Numbered from the stretch's first letter, positions 9,326 to 18,800 are shown. The stretch is 64,000 nt of DNA from Pseudomonas sp. J452 (GCF_024666525.1 NZ_CP088294.1:3968001-4032000); one strand, 5' to 3'. Notes: a model not told the origin generated them from the letters alone. Numbers and translations are program-made.

Positions 9326-12300
9326 CCAGCGACCTATTCATCACCTCCTCCCGCCCCGCACTGCCCAAACCTCTGCGCGAACGCTGGCAGCCCTTACGTC
9401 TTGGCCTCGTCGAACTGTTCCACTACGACAGCGAGGAGTTCTGGTTCCACGATGGTCATTTACTTCTACGCGGCAATAACGGCACCGGGAAATCCAAGGT
9501 GCTGTCGCTGACCTTACCGTTGCTGCTGGACGCACAATTGCGCTCGTCGCGCGTCGAGCCCGACGGTGATAGCGGCAAGAAGATGGCCTGGAACCTCCTG
9601 GTCGGCAACTATCCCCGCCGTATCGGCTACAGCTGGATCGAGTTCGGCCGACGCGAGCTCGATGGCCGCCCCCGCTACCTGACCCTGGGGGTCGGTTTGT
9701 CGGCAGTCGATGGCCGGGCTCAAGTGGACAGCTGGTTTTTCATCGTGGAAGGTGACGGCACGACACTAGACCCACGTATCGGCGAAGATCTCTGGCTTAC
9801 CACTGCCGAGCGCCAGGTTCTTACTCGCGAGCGCTTGCGCGATGCACTTGGCGGACGCGGTCAGCTATTCGAAAACCATCAGCTGTATCGCCGTGCCGTG
9901 GACGAGCGCCTGTTCCAGCTAGGGACACGGCGCTATGACGCGCTGATGGATACGCTGATCCAGCTGCGCCAGCCACAACTGTCGAAGAAACCCGACGAAA
10001 CCGGCCTTTCCAATGCCCTGAGCGAGTCGCTGCCACCGCTACCACCCGAGCTGCTGGGCGATGTGGCCGAAGCGCTCAACCAGTTGGAGGAAGACCGCAC
10101 TCAATTGGAAGAAACGCGCCTTCTGGAGCAAACCGTCACCCAGTTTGAACGGCGCTACCGCATCTATACCGGTATGTTGGCGCGGCGCCAGGCACGCGAA
10201 CTACGCCAGGCTCAAACCCATTTCGACAACGCCAGCGAGGCCCGCAATCAAGCGCAGGCTGAACTCGCCGGCGCACAGAGCGCGCAGGGTGAGGCTTTTG
10301 CGGAGCACGAAGCCGCGAAGCTGAAGTATTCGGCGGCCCGGGAGCTGGTAGATACGCTGCAGAGCGATCCCGCCAACCAGGACGCCAACCGTCTTGCCTT
10401 GGAAGAGCGCAATGCCACTGAACGGCAACATGCAGCTCACACGGCAGGCCGACAGCGCGATGAAGCACGTAGCAAACTCAATAGCGAAGTAGAACTGAGC
10501 CAGCGACGGATCGCTGCGGCCACTCAAGCTCGCGATGAGCTGGACAAGTCGCGTACTCGTACGCTGGACGCGGCCGAAGCACTCGCTATAACAGCAGACC
10601 TCGCAATCAACCCACTGCTTAGCCTTGAAGCCGAAGCGCTCGCGGCACATCCGCCCGAGTACAGGGCCGCTGAAGAAGCCCTGCGCGAGCTGGTGAGAAA
10701 TCGGCGCCAGGACATCGCCCATCTACGTAAGCGTCATGCCGAAGTTAGCCAACACCAAGCGGTACTGGCGGACAAGCAAGAACACGTTCGAAGCATTCGC
10801 GGTGAAATGGACATAGCACTGGCGCAACGCGAGCGGGCCGATCAGCACGCCGAACAGGCAGGCAGCGTATTGCTCGGAGCCTGGTCCGAGCACTGCACAA
10901 GCCTCGTCCAGCTGCGCTTCGATGCTGAGCAGCCCTTGCTGCAACTGGCCGAGTGGGTGGCCCTTCCGGAAGGCGAAAACCCGGCGCAAGTGGCACTGGA
11001 CAACGCCTGGCAGACGACGCTGCAACGACACGCCGCCCAACAGGCGGAGCTGGACAGTAACCTTACTAGCCTGGACAAGCAGCGCGCCGATATCGAGGAC
11101 GAGTGCACCCGCCTGGCCGCTGGCGAAGATGCGCTGCCCGCCGAGCCGACCACCCGGGCCAGTGGTGTGCGCCTGCAACGGCATGGCGCGCCACTCTGGC
11201 ACCTGGTGGATTTCCACCCGAGCCTGGATGCCGCGCAACGGGCCGGGCTGGAAGCCGCCCTGGAAGCCAGCGGCCTGCTTGACGCCTGGCTGTCGCCAAA
11301 TGGGGTATTGAGCGATAACGACGGTACGCCGCTGCTGGATAGCAGCTGGCACCAGCGCGCGCCAGTGAACGGTGCCAACCTGAACGCTGCGCTGATTCCC
11401 GCATTGCCCGAGGCCTGCCCGATCACACTAGCTACGCTGACTGCGCTGTTGGCGGGCGTGGCTTACGGCACGCAGGAGCCGAGCGATGCCGAAGCCTGGC
11501 TGTCGCCTGATGGTCGCTATCGTCTGGGGCCGCTGGCAGGTGCCTGGCAAAAAACCGAGGCAGGCTACATCGGCCGTAGCGCACGGGAGCTGGCGCGACA
11601 ACGACGGCTGGAAGCACTCGCCACCCTCCTCGCCGAACTCGACATGGCGCAAGCCAAGCTCGAACGACAATACGAAACCCTGGCCGCCGAGCGCAACCAA
11701 GCCGAACGGGAACGGAAAAGCGTACCCTCCGAGCGCCAACTGCACGATGCGATTGCTGCCGCGCTGCAGGCCGCCCGTGATGTTGATCGGACCCGGCAGC
11801 TGCTGGTGCTGGCCGAAACGCGCAGCCAGGAAGCCAAAGACGCATGGCAATCGGCACGCGAGCAGTTACACCACGACGCGACCGACCTGAGCTTGCCGGC
11901 TGACCCCGAGCTGCTACCGGCAACCGAAGAGGCCTTGGAACACTTCGCCAACGTCCAGGCGCATCTGGTCCAGGCGGCGCGCGACTGGCAGCGCGCATGG
12001 CCCGATCAGTGCCAGCAGCAACAGCGCGAAGGCGAAGCGCGCAGGGGGCTGGAACAGGCTGAGGAAACCCTGATGGTCGCCGACGAGCAGGCCGAACAGG
12101 CCCGGGTCCGCTTGGAGGCGCTACGCCAGTCCATCGGCCAGCAGGTGGAAGAATTGCTGGCAAAACTGGCCACCGCGCTCGCCGGACGTGCGCAGGCCGA
12201 GCAGGACGCCGAAACACGCCGCACAGCGCTGGGCGAAGCGGAAAAAAGGCTGGCCGTGACCGCAGCGCACGTCGAACGCACTGAGCAGACTCTGAGCGAG

Positions 12301-13467
12301 CGTAGCAACGAGCGCGCCATGGCCGTCGAACGCCTTCGCCATTTCAGCGCCAGCGGCCTGCTGGCCGCCGCATTGCCGGACCTGCAATTGCCTGAGCATT
12401 GGAGTATCGACCCGGCGCTGAACCTAGCCCGCCGCATCGAACAGGCGCTGGCTGACATCGCCGATGACGAGGTCACTTGGGCCCGCGTACAGAAACAGAT
12501 CGCCGAAGACCTAAGTGAACTACAGCGCGGGCTGAGCGCCTTGAACCACCAGGCTATCTCAGAACCCAACGATTGGGGCATCACCGTCACAATCCAGTAC
12601 CAGAACCGTGCCGAGCGCCCCGATACCCTCGCGCTACTGTTGGCCGAGGATATCGCCCAGCGCAGCGAACTGTTGTCTGCGCGCGAACGCGAGGTATTGG
12701 AAAATCACCTCCAGGCGGAAATCGCCGCCGAACTCCAGCGCCTGATGCGGGCTGCCGACGACCGAGTCAAGGCGATAAACCACGAACTGCACAAACGCCC
12801 AACCACCACAGGCGTACGCTACCGTCTTCTATGGGAGCCGCTATCCACCGAGGAAGGTGCGCCAGCCGGCCTGGAAGCTGCCCGCCAGAGCCTGCTCAAT
12901 ACCAGCGCAGACCTTTGGACGGCCGAGGACCGGCGCGCAGTAGGCATCATGCTGCAACAGCAGATCGCCACCGAACGCGCCCTGGCCGACGCCGACAGCG
13001 CCGGCAGTAGCCTGCTCGATCAACTCGCCCACGCGTTGGACTACCGCTATTGGCACCGTTTCCGCATCCAGCGCCAGCAGGATGGTCAATGGCGTAAGCT
13101 GTCCGGGCCGGCTTCCAGCGGCGAGCGCGCACTGGGCCTGACCGTACCACTATTCGCAGCCATCGCCAGCTTCTACGGCCACGGCGGCAGTCCCTTGGCG
13201 CCACGCTTGATGCTGCTCGACGAAGCCTTCGCCGGTATCGACGATACCGCCCGCGCCCACTGCATGGGCCTGGTGCGGGAATTCGACCTGGACTTCGTCA
13301 TCACCAGCGAACGGGAGTGGGCCTGCTATGCGGAGCTACCTGGCGTGTCGATCTGCCAGTTACAGCGTCGTGAAGGTATCGATGCGGTGTTCGTCTCGCG
13401 CTGGACCTGGGATGGACGGGCTAAGCGACTCGAAGAAGATCCTGATCGCAGGTTCCCCTTGGCATGA
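9322..13467 (+). CDS. jetC: Wadjet JetC-like SMC-family ATPase (TIGR02680 family)
   Basis: 1381 aa. Walker A GNNGTGKSK at residues about 51-59, ABC signature (SSGERALGL) and Walker B (LMLLDEAFAGIDD, around residue 1300) at the far C-terminus, with roughly 900 residues of Glu/Gln/Ala/Arg-rich coiled coil between and an interrupted globular hinge-like segment around residues 590-740 (containing LVDFHPSLDAAQR). This is the head-coil-hinge-coil-head architecture of SMC/MukB/Rad50 proteins. It is the DNA-translocating ATPase of the complex. Many antisense frames run through it because of its high GC, but none has independent support. Starts and ends with ATGA overlaps, so its synthesis is coupled to both neighbours. 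All key ATPase motifs appear intact, so the system is probably functional. Confidence 0.92.
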   Translation: MTSDLFITSSRPALPKPLRERWQPLRLGLVELFHYDSEEFWFHDGHLLLRGNNGTGKSKVLSLTLPLLLDAQLRSSRVEPDGDSGKKMAWNLLVGNYPRRIGYSWIEFGRRELDGRPRYLTLGVGLSAVDGRAQVDSWFFIVEGDGTTLDPRIGEDLWLTTAERQVLTRERLRDALGGRGQLFENHQLYRRAVDERLFQLGTRRYDALMDTLIQLRQPQLSKKPDETGLSNALSESLPPLPPELLGDVAEALNQLEEDRTQLEETRLLEQTVTQFERRYRIYTGMLARRQARELRQAQTHFDNASEARNQAQAELAGAQSAQGEAFAEHEAAKLKYSAARELVDTLQSDPANQDANRLALEERNATERQHAAHTAGRQRDEARSKLNSEVELSQRRIAAATQARDELDKSRTRTLDAAEALAITADLAINPLLSLEAEALAAHPPEYRAAEEALRELVRNRRQDIAHLRKRHAEVSQHQAVLADKQEHVRSIRGEMDIALAQRERADQHAEQAGSVLLGAWSEHCTSLVQLRFDAEQPLLQLAEWVALPEGENPAQVALDNAWQTTLQRHAAQQAELDSNLTSLDKQRADIEDECTRLAAGEDALPAEPTTRASGVRLQRHGAPLWHLVDFHPSLDAAQRAGLEAALEASGLLDAWLSPNGVLSDNDGTPLLDSSWHQRAPVNGANLNAALIPALPEACPITLATLTALLAGVAYGTQEPSDAEAWLSPDGRYRLGPLAGAWQKTEAGYIGRSARELARQRRLEALATLLAELDMAQAKLERQYETLAAERNQAERERKSVPSERQLHDAIAAALQAARDVDRTRQLLVLAETRSQEAKDAWQSAREQLHHDATDLSLPADPELLPATEEALEHFANVQAHLVQAARDWQRAWPDQCQQQQREGEARRGLEQAEETLMVADEQAEQARVRLEALRQSIGQQVEELLAKLATALAGRAQAEQDAETRRTALGEAEKRLAVTAAHVERTEQTLSERSNERAMAVERLRHFSASGLLAAALPDLQLPEHWSIDPALNLARRIEQALADIADDEVTWARVQKQIAEDLSELQRGLSALNHQAISEPNDWGITVTIQYQNRAERPDTLALLLAEDIAQRSELLSAREREVLENHLQAEIAAELQRLMRAADDRVKAINHELHKRPTTTGVRYRLLWEPLSTEEGAPAGLEAARQSLLNTSADLWTAEDRRAVGIMLQQQIATERALADADSAGSSLLDQLAHALDYRYWHRFRIQRQQDGQWRKLSGPASSGERALGLTVPLFAAIASFYGHGGSPLAPRLMLLDEAFAGIDDTARAHCMGLVREFDLDFVITSEREWACYAELPGVSICQLQRREGIDAVFVSRWTWDGRAKRLEEDPDRRFPLA

Positions 13468-14732
13468 AGACCATTCCCGATATACGCCTACAGCGTTTGC
13501 TCGGCGAGCTAACCCTGGCAGCCCTACGCCAGCGCTTACGCCGCCGTTTTGAGCTGCTCGATGAAGCGGAGACGCTATCATCGATCCACTTGAACAACCT
13601 TAACCCGGTCGAATACTCGGCTCTTTGCCAACTGACTGGTCGTCCCTCGCGTATAGCACGCTCAATGACGCTGGACATTACCGACCTCGATGCTCGGTTG
13701 CGTGCAGCCGGGCTCGCCACCTCGCTACAAGATGCCCTAGAGCAGCTGGATGGCCCAATTGTTGCGAAAGCCAGGCTCCGTAAAACGCTATCGGAACAAT
13801 GGTCAGCCCTGACAACGTCGGCGTCGGCTGAAAGCAGCCCGATTCTCCGCGCCTGGCTGCAAAACTCAGCCACCTCCATGCCCCTGCTAAAGCGTCTTGG
13901 GAGCAATCCCGCGCGCGCTCAACAGCTACTGGTAGCAACTGATATTGTGCTCCGCCGCCTACCCGTGGAAGGACTGCCTCGCTCGCAACTTGCCGCCGAA
14001 ACACTGGGTGATGCCCATGCGCTAGACACCGGCCGCCCTGTAGCGACTCTGGTACTGTCGGCGTGGCGCCTGCACGAGCGCAAGGATGGCCTACAGGAGG
14101 ATGAAGCAGCAGCCGAGACTGGCGGTGGCGCGGAAGAGCGTCTGCGGGAGGTCTGGTCAAGGGCAGGAGTTCTCGTCAACGAGCTGGCCCGCCCTGCTCT
14201 CTTTCTTAACTTGCCTGTAGTTCCAGACGCCCCCCGCACCTGGTTGCCTGGAGAACCCGCCTACCTCTCACTGCGGCAATTGGTTCGCAAGCCATATTCC
14301 TGGCAAGTGGAGGGTCGGAATGTCTACGTATGTGAGAACCCGAACATAGTAGCCATTGTCGCCGACCGTCTGGGTGCTGACAGTGCTCCGTTGGTCTGCA
14401 CCGATGGCATGCCCGCCGCTGCACAGCGAATTCTGCTCGATCAATTGACCTCGGCTGGCGCACGACTGCTCTATCACGGCGACTATGACTGGCCCGGGAT
14501 CGGCATCGGCAATCACGTGATGCGTACTTGGCAGGCAGTCCCTTGGCGATTCGGTAGCAGAGACTACCTCGAAGCGGTGATGGTAGCGCCGACGCGACCG
14601 CGCGATTTGGACATCAACGGGGTCGAGGCTCTATGGGACAAAGAGCTGCATACAGCTATGGACACCCAAGGACTCGCCATTCCAGAGGAGGCGGTTTTCA
14701 GCACTCTCTTAGACGATCTGAGCCAAAGGTGA
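13464..14732 (+). CDS. jetD: Wadjet JetD-like Toprim nuclease subunit (DUF2399 / TIGR02679 family)
   Basis: 422 aa, ATG in a 4-nt overlap with the SMC gene. The C-terminal third carries the Toprim signature: an acidic ENP (around residue 291, YVCENPNIVAIVA) and the DxD-type GDYDWPGIGI (around 339-348), as in topoisomerase VI A-like nucleases. In Wadjet this subunit makes the cut in DNA that the SMC motor has extruded. The N-terminal part has winged-helix-like character (LNNLNPVEYSALCQLTGRP). Key acidic residues are present, so the enzyme is expected to be active. It is the last gene of the four-gene operon; a 400-nt gap follows before the next plus-strand operon. No Rho-independent terminator is obvious directly after the stop. 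Confidence 0.88.
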   Translation: MKTIPDIRLQRLLGELTLAALRQRLRRRFELLDEAETLSSIHLNNLNPVEYSALCQLTGRPSRIARSMTLDITDLDARLRAAGLATSLQDALEQLDGPIVAKARLRKTLSEQWSALTTSASAESSPILRAWLQNSATSMPLLKRLGSNPARAQQLLVATDIVLRRLPVEGLPRSQLAAETLGDAHALDTGRPVATLVLSAWRLHERKDGLQEDEAAAETGGGAEERLREVWSRAGVLVNELARPALFLNLPVVPDAPRTWLPGEPAYLSLRQLVRKPYSWQVEGRNVYVCENPNIVAIVADRLGADSAPLVCTDGMPAAAQRILLDQLTSAGARLLYHGDYDWPGIGIGNHVMRTWQAVPWRFGSRDYLEAVMVAPTRPRDLDINGVEALWDKELHTAMDTQGLAIPEEAVFSTLLDDLSQR

Positions 14733-14762
14733 ATTAACCCACTCAATCATCAATAGGTCGCC

Positions 14763-14981
14763 TTAACCCGCATAGTTAAAGGGATCGGCGGCGATCGATT
14801 CGGGGTTTACCGCCACTTTTACCGTCAACATCGCTGGAGGCGGCGGGAAAGCAGCGTGGGGAACACCAACACCCTCAACCCGATTGTCGATCTTAACTTG
14901 CCGCCAGCTTTCGGGGAGATCCACGACCATAGCCGGCGTTGGCTGAGTTCGAGGACGGGCATCTGCCTGAGGCTGACAGGT
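14763..14981 (-). pseudogene. C-terminal remnant of an unrecognised minus-strand gene
   Basis: An open frame of about 72 codons lies on the minus strand between the Wadjet operon and the next plus-strand gene, ending at TAA 14763-14765. It reads as protein-like sequence, for example VVDLPESWRQVKID and MLTVKVAVNPESIAA, ending in DPFNYAG. An ATG at 14930 has no ribosome site, and an upstream in-frame stop at 14982-14984 cuts the frame, so this looks like the 3' end of a decayed gene rather than an intact small gene. I cannot name the parent family. Alternative: a chance frame in GC-rich DNA. Confidence 0.3.
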
Positions 14982-15133
14982 TCAATCAAACGAACACCAT
15001 TACGGGACCCATAGGGCTCAGCCCTTTAAAAGCTCGTAACCAGTAATATCTGCCATATATAAAGAAGGCCCATCTGCTTCCTGTGCCTTTTCCGATGCAC
15101 GTGAAACGGTGCAACACAAAAAGAGAGAGGACG

Positions 15134-16060
15134 ATGAGCGACCTTTTTGACGTTGATGGTGCCAACCTTGATCGCGGGTTCGAGAACCTAAAAGCCGCCA
15201 CGAGTACCATTGAGCAGCAACTACGCTTCACATTGCAGGAAATGTGGGAGTCCTACGAGCCTTATGCTGACCCAGATTTCCGGCAAGGCTTCGCACGTGA
15301 TGTAGACGGCCGCTTCTGGGAAATGTATCTGGGCTGCACCCTACTAGAAGCGGGCCGAACATTACTCCCCGTAAACGAACGCCAGCGAGAAGGTGGACAA
15401 CCGGATCTTTGCGTTCTCGAAGAGGGTCGCCGAATCTGGATCGAGGCCATCACGCCCGACGAAGGTGCGCCGGGCCCTGACCAGATCGTCCGCCCCATAC
15501 CGATCAATAAGGGTGGCGGCATTGTCGCCGCGCCCATCCGCCAAGTACAGCTTCGGACCTCTGGAGCCTTTTGGACCAAGGCGCAGAAGATCGCACACTA
15601 CCTTGAGCAAGACGTAATCGCGCCGGAAGACACCCGCATCATCGCAATTAGCGCGAGCCGCTTCGGTGTCTACGTCGCCGAACAGCCGTTGCCCCTCATC
15701 ATGACGACACTGTTTCCGATCGGCGATGCCTACTTCTCCATCGACCGCAATACCGGCGATGTCCTTGAAGAAGGCTTCCACTCAGCACCCTTGATCTATC
15801 GCGAACGCAGCCCAATCCCGCGCACGGCCTTCCTAGACGAGCGTTTCGCCAACATTTCGGGTGTCATTTGGTCTCGAATCGGCATCGGCAACCTCTCGCG
15901 CCAGATCCGCCCGATTACCTATGTCCATAACCCATTGGCGCAGATTCCGCTGCCCACGAACTGGGGCATCTGGGATCGAGAGTTCGTGACGAGCCAGAGC
16001 GGCGACCAATGGGAGTTCACCGACATACTGGGCTCAGCAAGCTCGCCGGAAACGTCATGA
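15134..16060 (+). CDS. PD-(D/E)XK-like protein 1 of a paralogous pair (unrecognised family)
   Basis: 308 aa from the ATG at 15134, chosen for the strong GAGAGGA just upstream; an earlier ATG in frame (15083 or 15095) lacks a site. Residues about 55-115 form a nuclease-like core: FWEMYLGCTLLEAG helix, then GGQPDLCVLEEG and IWIEAITP, i.e. E ... PD ... ExA/ExI, where the usual lysine of ExK is replaced by a hydrophobic/alanine pattern. The C-terminal region contains YVHNPLAQIPL. The next gene shows the same three elements, so the two are paralogs. Not recognised by name. First gene of an apparent three-gene plus-strand operon with a Lit-like protease; a joint defence function is inferred. Confidence 0.55.
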   Translation: MSDLFDVDGANLDRGFENLKAATSTIEQQLRFTLQEMWESYEPYADPDFRQGFARDVDGRFWEMYLGCTLLEAGRTLLPVNERQREGGQPDLCVLEEGRRIWIEAITPDEGAPGPDQIVRPIPINKGGGIVAAPIRQVQLRTSGAFWTKAQKIAHYLEQDVIAPEDTRIIAISASRFGVYVAEQPLPLIMTTLFPIGDAYFSIDRNTGDVLEEGFHSAPLIYRERSPIPRTAFLDERFANISGVIWSRIGIGNLSRQIRPITYVHNPLAQIPLPTNWGIWDREFVTSQSGDQWEFTDILGSASSPETS

Positions 16061-16111
16061 CAATAAAGTCTCGCGCGCATACCTGCAGCCCGCAGGCCCA
16101 TGAGGTCGGCG

Positions 16112-17491
16112 ATGCCCCTAGCCGATGAGAAGCACCTGATCACGCCAATTAGCCAACGGCAGTTTGAACTGTATGCGCTGTCGCTCGAACGCGGGCCCAA
16201 TTTCGAGCCAGCACATATTTTCAGAGCCTATCAGGCAGAGCGCAGCAGCACGAGCGGCTGCATCCTACTCGACCCGAAGCTCGGAGTTTTCACCACCTTG
16301 GCACTGCGCCGACGCGTCGATCATCGCTGGACCGTCATTAATGAAAGCGGCCCCTACCCTACCCCCCAATCCGCGCTCAGCAGTCTCAGCATTAGCATGC
16401 GCGCCGGTGCCCCACCAGAACCCTTACCGCCAGGCTCCAAGCGCCGCCCTCTATTGATAAAACCTGGGCCGCGAGGGACATCCCCGGAGTTCGAGTTGCT
16501 GACGAGCACAAACAGCCATCTACCGGCGCTGATGGCGATAGGCGAATGTTATCTCGCGCTTCCTAACCCTGACGCCAACTTTGTTCCTGATTTTCAGACC
16601 AACAACTTCTCCTCTCGGCTCTTCGAACTCTACCTTCTCGCCAGCTTGCGCGAACAAGGCGTGAACGTCCTGCAAGACTACGTCTCGCCAGACTTCCTAA
16701 TCGAGAAAGACAGTATCGAGTGCTGGATCGAGGCGGTAACAGCAAACTCCGAGACTCCACGAGCCGGCGGGATAGGCGAATGGGTACAAGCACCGGAGGA
16801 TCGTAACGAACGTCTGACCGGAGATCCTGCCGAACGCTTCGCCAAGACGCTGCGGGGCAAGCTCCAACGCAACTATCATGAGCTGGAGCATGTGAAGGGC
16901 CGACCATTTGCCCTCGCGCTGGCGGATTTCCACCAATCCGGCTCGATGGTCTGGAGCCGAGAGGCGCTGCCCACCTATCTCTATGGGCTACGCGCCGATA
17001 TCGAAGGAGAAGGAGCACAACGCAGGGCAGCCGGGACGCCGATAGCCAACCTCTCGGGCAAGCATGGCATCCCTGCAGGGCTCTTCCGTGATCCAGACTT
17101 CGCCCATCTTTCCGCCGTAATCTTCAGCAACGCAGCGACGCTCGCTAAGTTCAACCGCATGGGCTTTCTTGCAGGATGGCGACCTCCCGGCCTAACAATG
17201 ATCCGACGCGGCATCCTCTTCGATCGAACCCCCGGCGCGTTGGAGCCGATCCCGTTCGAGCTGTCGGTCGACAGTCCTGAATATGAGGCGCTCTGGCCAT
17301 GGGGCGAAGCGTGGTGCCAGGAGCTAGAAGTGTTTCACAATCCACTAGCCACCAACCCCCTATCGCTCCAACTCCTTCCAGGCGCCACTCACTGGTTCGA
17401 GCGTCACGGTCACATCGAATGCAGCACAATCTGGGAAAACACGGTTCTCTCCTCAGTAACCATACTTCACACAGCCCCTGGACGGAGCTAG
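16112..17491 (+). CDS. PD-(D/E)XK-like protein 2 of a paralogous pair (unrecognised family)
   Basis: 459 aa from the ATG at 16112, preceded by GAGG at good spacing; an ATG at 16100 is less likely. The N-terminal 150 residues are extra compared with gene 1. Residues about 170-235 repeat the nuclease-like core: RLFELYLLASLREQG, YVSPDFLIEKDS and CWIEAVTAN, again with ExA in place of ExK. A C-terminal EVFHNPLATNPL corresponds to YVHNPLAQIPL of gene 1, supporting duplication and divergence. Only 51 nt separate it from gene 1 and 74 nt from the Lit-like gene, all on one strand. The role is unknown: the proteins might act as a heterodimeric nuclease or as sensors with altered active sites. No signal peptide or membrane segment is seen. 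Confidence 0.5.
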   Translation: MPLADEKHLITPISQRQFELYALSLERGPNFEPAHIFRAYQAERSSTSGCILLDPKLGVFTTLALRRRVDHRWTVINESGPYPTPQSALSSLSISMRAGAPPEPLPPGSKRRPLLIKPGPRGTSPEFELLTSTNSHLPALMAIGECYLALPNPDANFVPDFQTNNFSSRLFELYLLASLREQGVNVLQDYVSPDFLIEKDSIECWIEAVTANSETPRAGGIGEWVQAPEDRNERLTGDPAERFAKTLRGKLQRNYHELEHVKGRPFALALADFHQSGSMVWSREALPTYLYGLRADIEGEGAQRRAAGTPIANLSGKHGIPAGLFRDPDFAHLSAVIFSNAATLAKFNRMGFLAGWRPPGLTMIRRGILFDRTPGALEPIPFELSVDSPEYEALWPWGEAWCQELEVFHNPLATNPLSLQLLPGATHWFERHGHIECSTIWENTVLSSVTILHTAPGRS

Positions 17492-17565
17492 CAAGGCATA
17501 AGGAAGTTCGTCCTGCTAGCAGTTGATCCCAGAACTGTTCTCTGACCAGAGGAATATCGCCAACT

Positions 17566-18462
17566 ATGGCAACCACAGCATCCGACAACACAATTATCCT
17601 TAATCTTCTGCGTGGAGCCGTACCGGAACGTGCTGATGAGATCAGTGGCCTCTGGAGGAAGTACGGACACAGTGTGGAAATTGCAAAGGATGCGAAGGGC
17701 GTGACGATGAACGCCAACTCTAAACGCATAAAGTTCAACATCAAGACGATCGAGATTTATTGGCTACTCGGCTTTAGCGCATGGCGTGCAATCGAAGTTT
17801 ACTCACCGGCCGTGGTCGTAGCGACAATGACTGGCGCATCGCTTGATGACGCACTTAATATGGACGAAGAACGAGGGCAATTCGAATTCGACTATAAACA
17901 GCGCATCGCCAGCGTCCATTCCCTTATCGCGGCCGAGCAACCAGCTGATATTTCTTGGCCAGCGGACATACCCAAACCGATTGATATTCGCGACGAACTT
18001 GAAGACGTCCAGCATAAAGCTGCTTTCGATCTGGCAGGGCTCGCGCTCGCATTTTCGATTCTTCACGAGTTTCAACATGTCATGTTTTGCGCCGACAAGA
18101 ACGCACCTTCACTACGACCTGAAGAGGAAATCGCATGTGACACCTGGGCCCGTGACTTCATGATGAGTGGTCTCGCTGATTATGCAGAAAAGCACGGACA
18201 CAGCTACACCGAAGTTCAATGGAAGAGAGCAGCCGGAATAACCCTGGCAGCAGTGATCATCCATGCGATAACACCAGGACATGCACGTTGGGGAGATCAA
18301 GAATACCCGCCAATTTCCGAACGATTATCGGCGATGATTCGTGGTTACAACCTCCCAAACTCCTCATCTTTCTGGATGTTCACCGCTTGCATGCTCATTG
18401 CACTCCTGCGACTGGAAAATAGACTATTAGACATAGTGGCGAAGTCCAACCGAGAAATGTGA
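17566..18462 (+). CDS. Lit-like (peptidase U49) zinc metalloprotease, C-terminus fixed by IS insertion
   Basis: 298 aa, close to the 297 aa of Escherichia coli Lit. The zinc-protease motif HEFQH lies at residues 167-171 (Lit has HExxH near 160), followed by EEEIACDTWARDFMM, a plausible third zinc-ligand region. Known: Lit cleaves elongation factor Tu when activated by a T4 capsid peptide, stopping translation and phage growth. Inferred: this protein is a toxin-like protease kept inactive until infection. Its stop codon TGA (18460-18462) is formed by the first bases of the adjacent IS3-family element, so the natural C-terminal residues may have been lost. It follows two paralogous nuclease-like genes at short spacing and may be the effector of that unit. 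Confidence 0.7.
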   Translation: MATTASDNTIILNLLRGAVPERADEISGLWRKYGHSVEIAKDAKGVTMNANSKRIKFNIKTIEIYWLLGFSAWRAIEVYSPAVVVATMTGASLDDALNMDEERGQFEFDYKQRIASVHSLIAAEQPADISWPADIPKPIDIRDELEDVQHKAAFDLAGLALAFSILHEFQHVMFCADKNAPSLRPEEEIACDTWARDFMMSGLADYAEKHGHSYTEVQWKRAAGITLAAVIIHAITPGHARWGDQEYPPISERLSAMIRGYNLPNSSSFWMFTACMLIALLRLENRLLDIVAKSNREM

Positions 18463-18485
18463 ATCGCCCCTAGTTTCGTAGACAC
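18460..18485 (+). repeat. IS3-family left terminal inverted repeat
   Basis: Starts TGAATCGCCCCT and ends TAGACAC. It matches the right repeat at 23 of 26 positions. The first three bases serve as the stop codon of the Lit-like gene. Confidence 0.88.
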
Positions 18486-18521
18486 CTCCGAGCCTCATAA
18501 TACGGCCCATTAGGAGGTGCC

Positions 18522-18800
18522 ATGAGCAACCCGCGTTATCCCGAAGAATTCAAAATCGAAGCAGTCAAACAGGTGACCGAGCGAGGTCTGCCGGTGGCTG
18601 AGGTAGCTGCTCGTTTGGGCATGTCGACACACAGCCTGTATGCCTGGGTGAAGCGCTACAGCAAGCCCCAAGAACAGCGGGCGCAAGAGGACGATCAACA
18701 CGCTGAGCTACGTCGTCTGCGTGCGGAACTCAAGCGCGTGACCGAAGAGCGAGACATCCTAAAAAAGGCCGCCGCGTACTTTGCCAAGGAGTGCGGCTGA
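18522..18800 (+). CDS. IS3-family transposase OrfA
   Basis: 92 aa, ATG with an AGGAGG ribosome site just upstream. N-terminal helix-turn-helix of the HTH_Tnp_1 type (EEFKIEAVKQVTERG, VAARLGMSTHSLYAWVKRY) followed by a leucine-zipper-like helix (LRRLRAELKRVTEER). It binds the terminal repeats and regulates transposition. An A6G heptamer at 18761-18767 precedes its stop, and the -1 frame is open into orfB, so a fused OrfAB transposase should be made by programmed -1 frameshifting, as is known for this family. Confidence 0.92.
   Translation: MSNPRYPEEFKIEAVKQVTERGLPVAEVAARLGMSTHSLYAWVKRYSKPQEQRAQEDDQHAELRRLRAELKRVTEERDILKKAAAYFAKECG

Noticed and set aside
10201..12590. Several 100-260-codon frames antisense to jetC
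   Set aside because: They arise from the GC-rich coiled-coil codons of the SMC gene and show low-complexity Ser/Ala/Arg composition.
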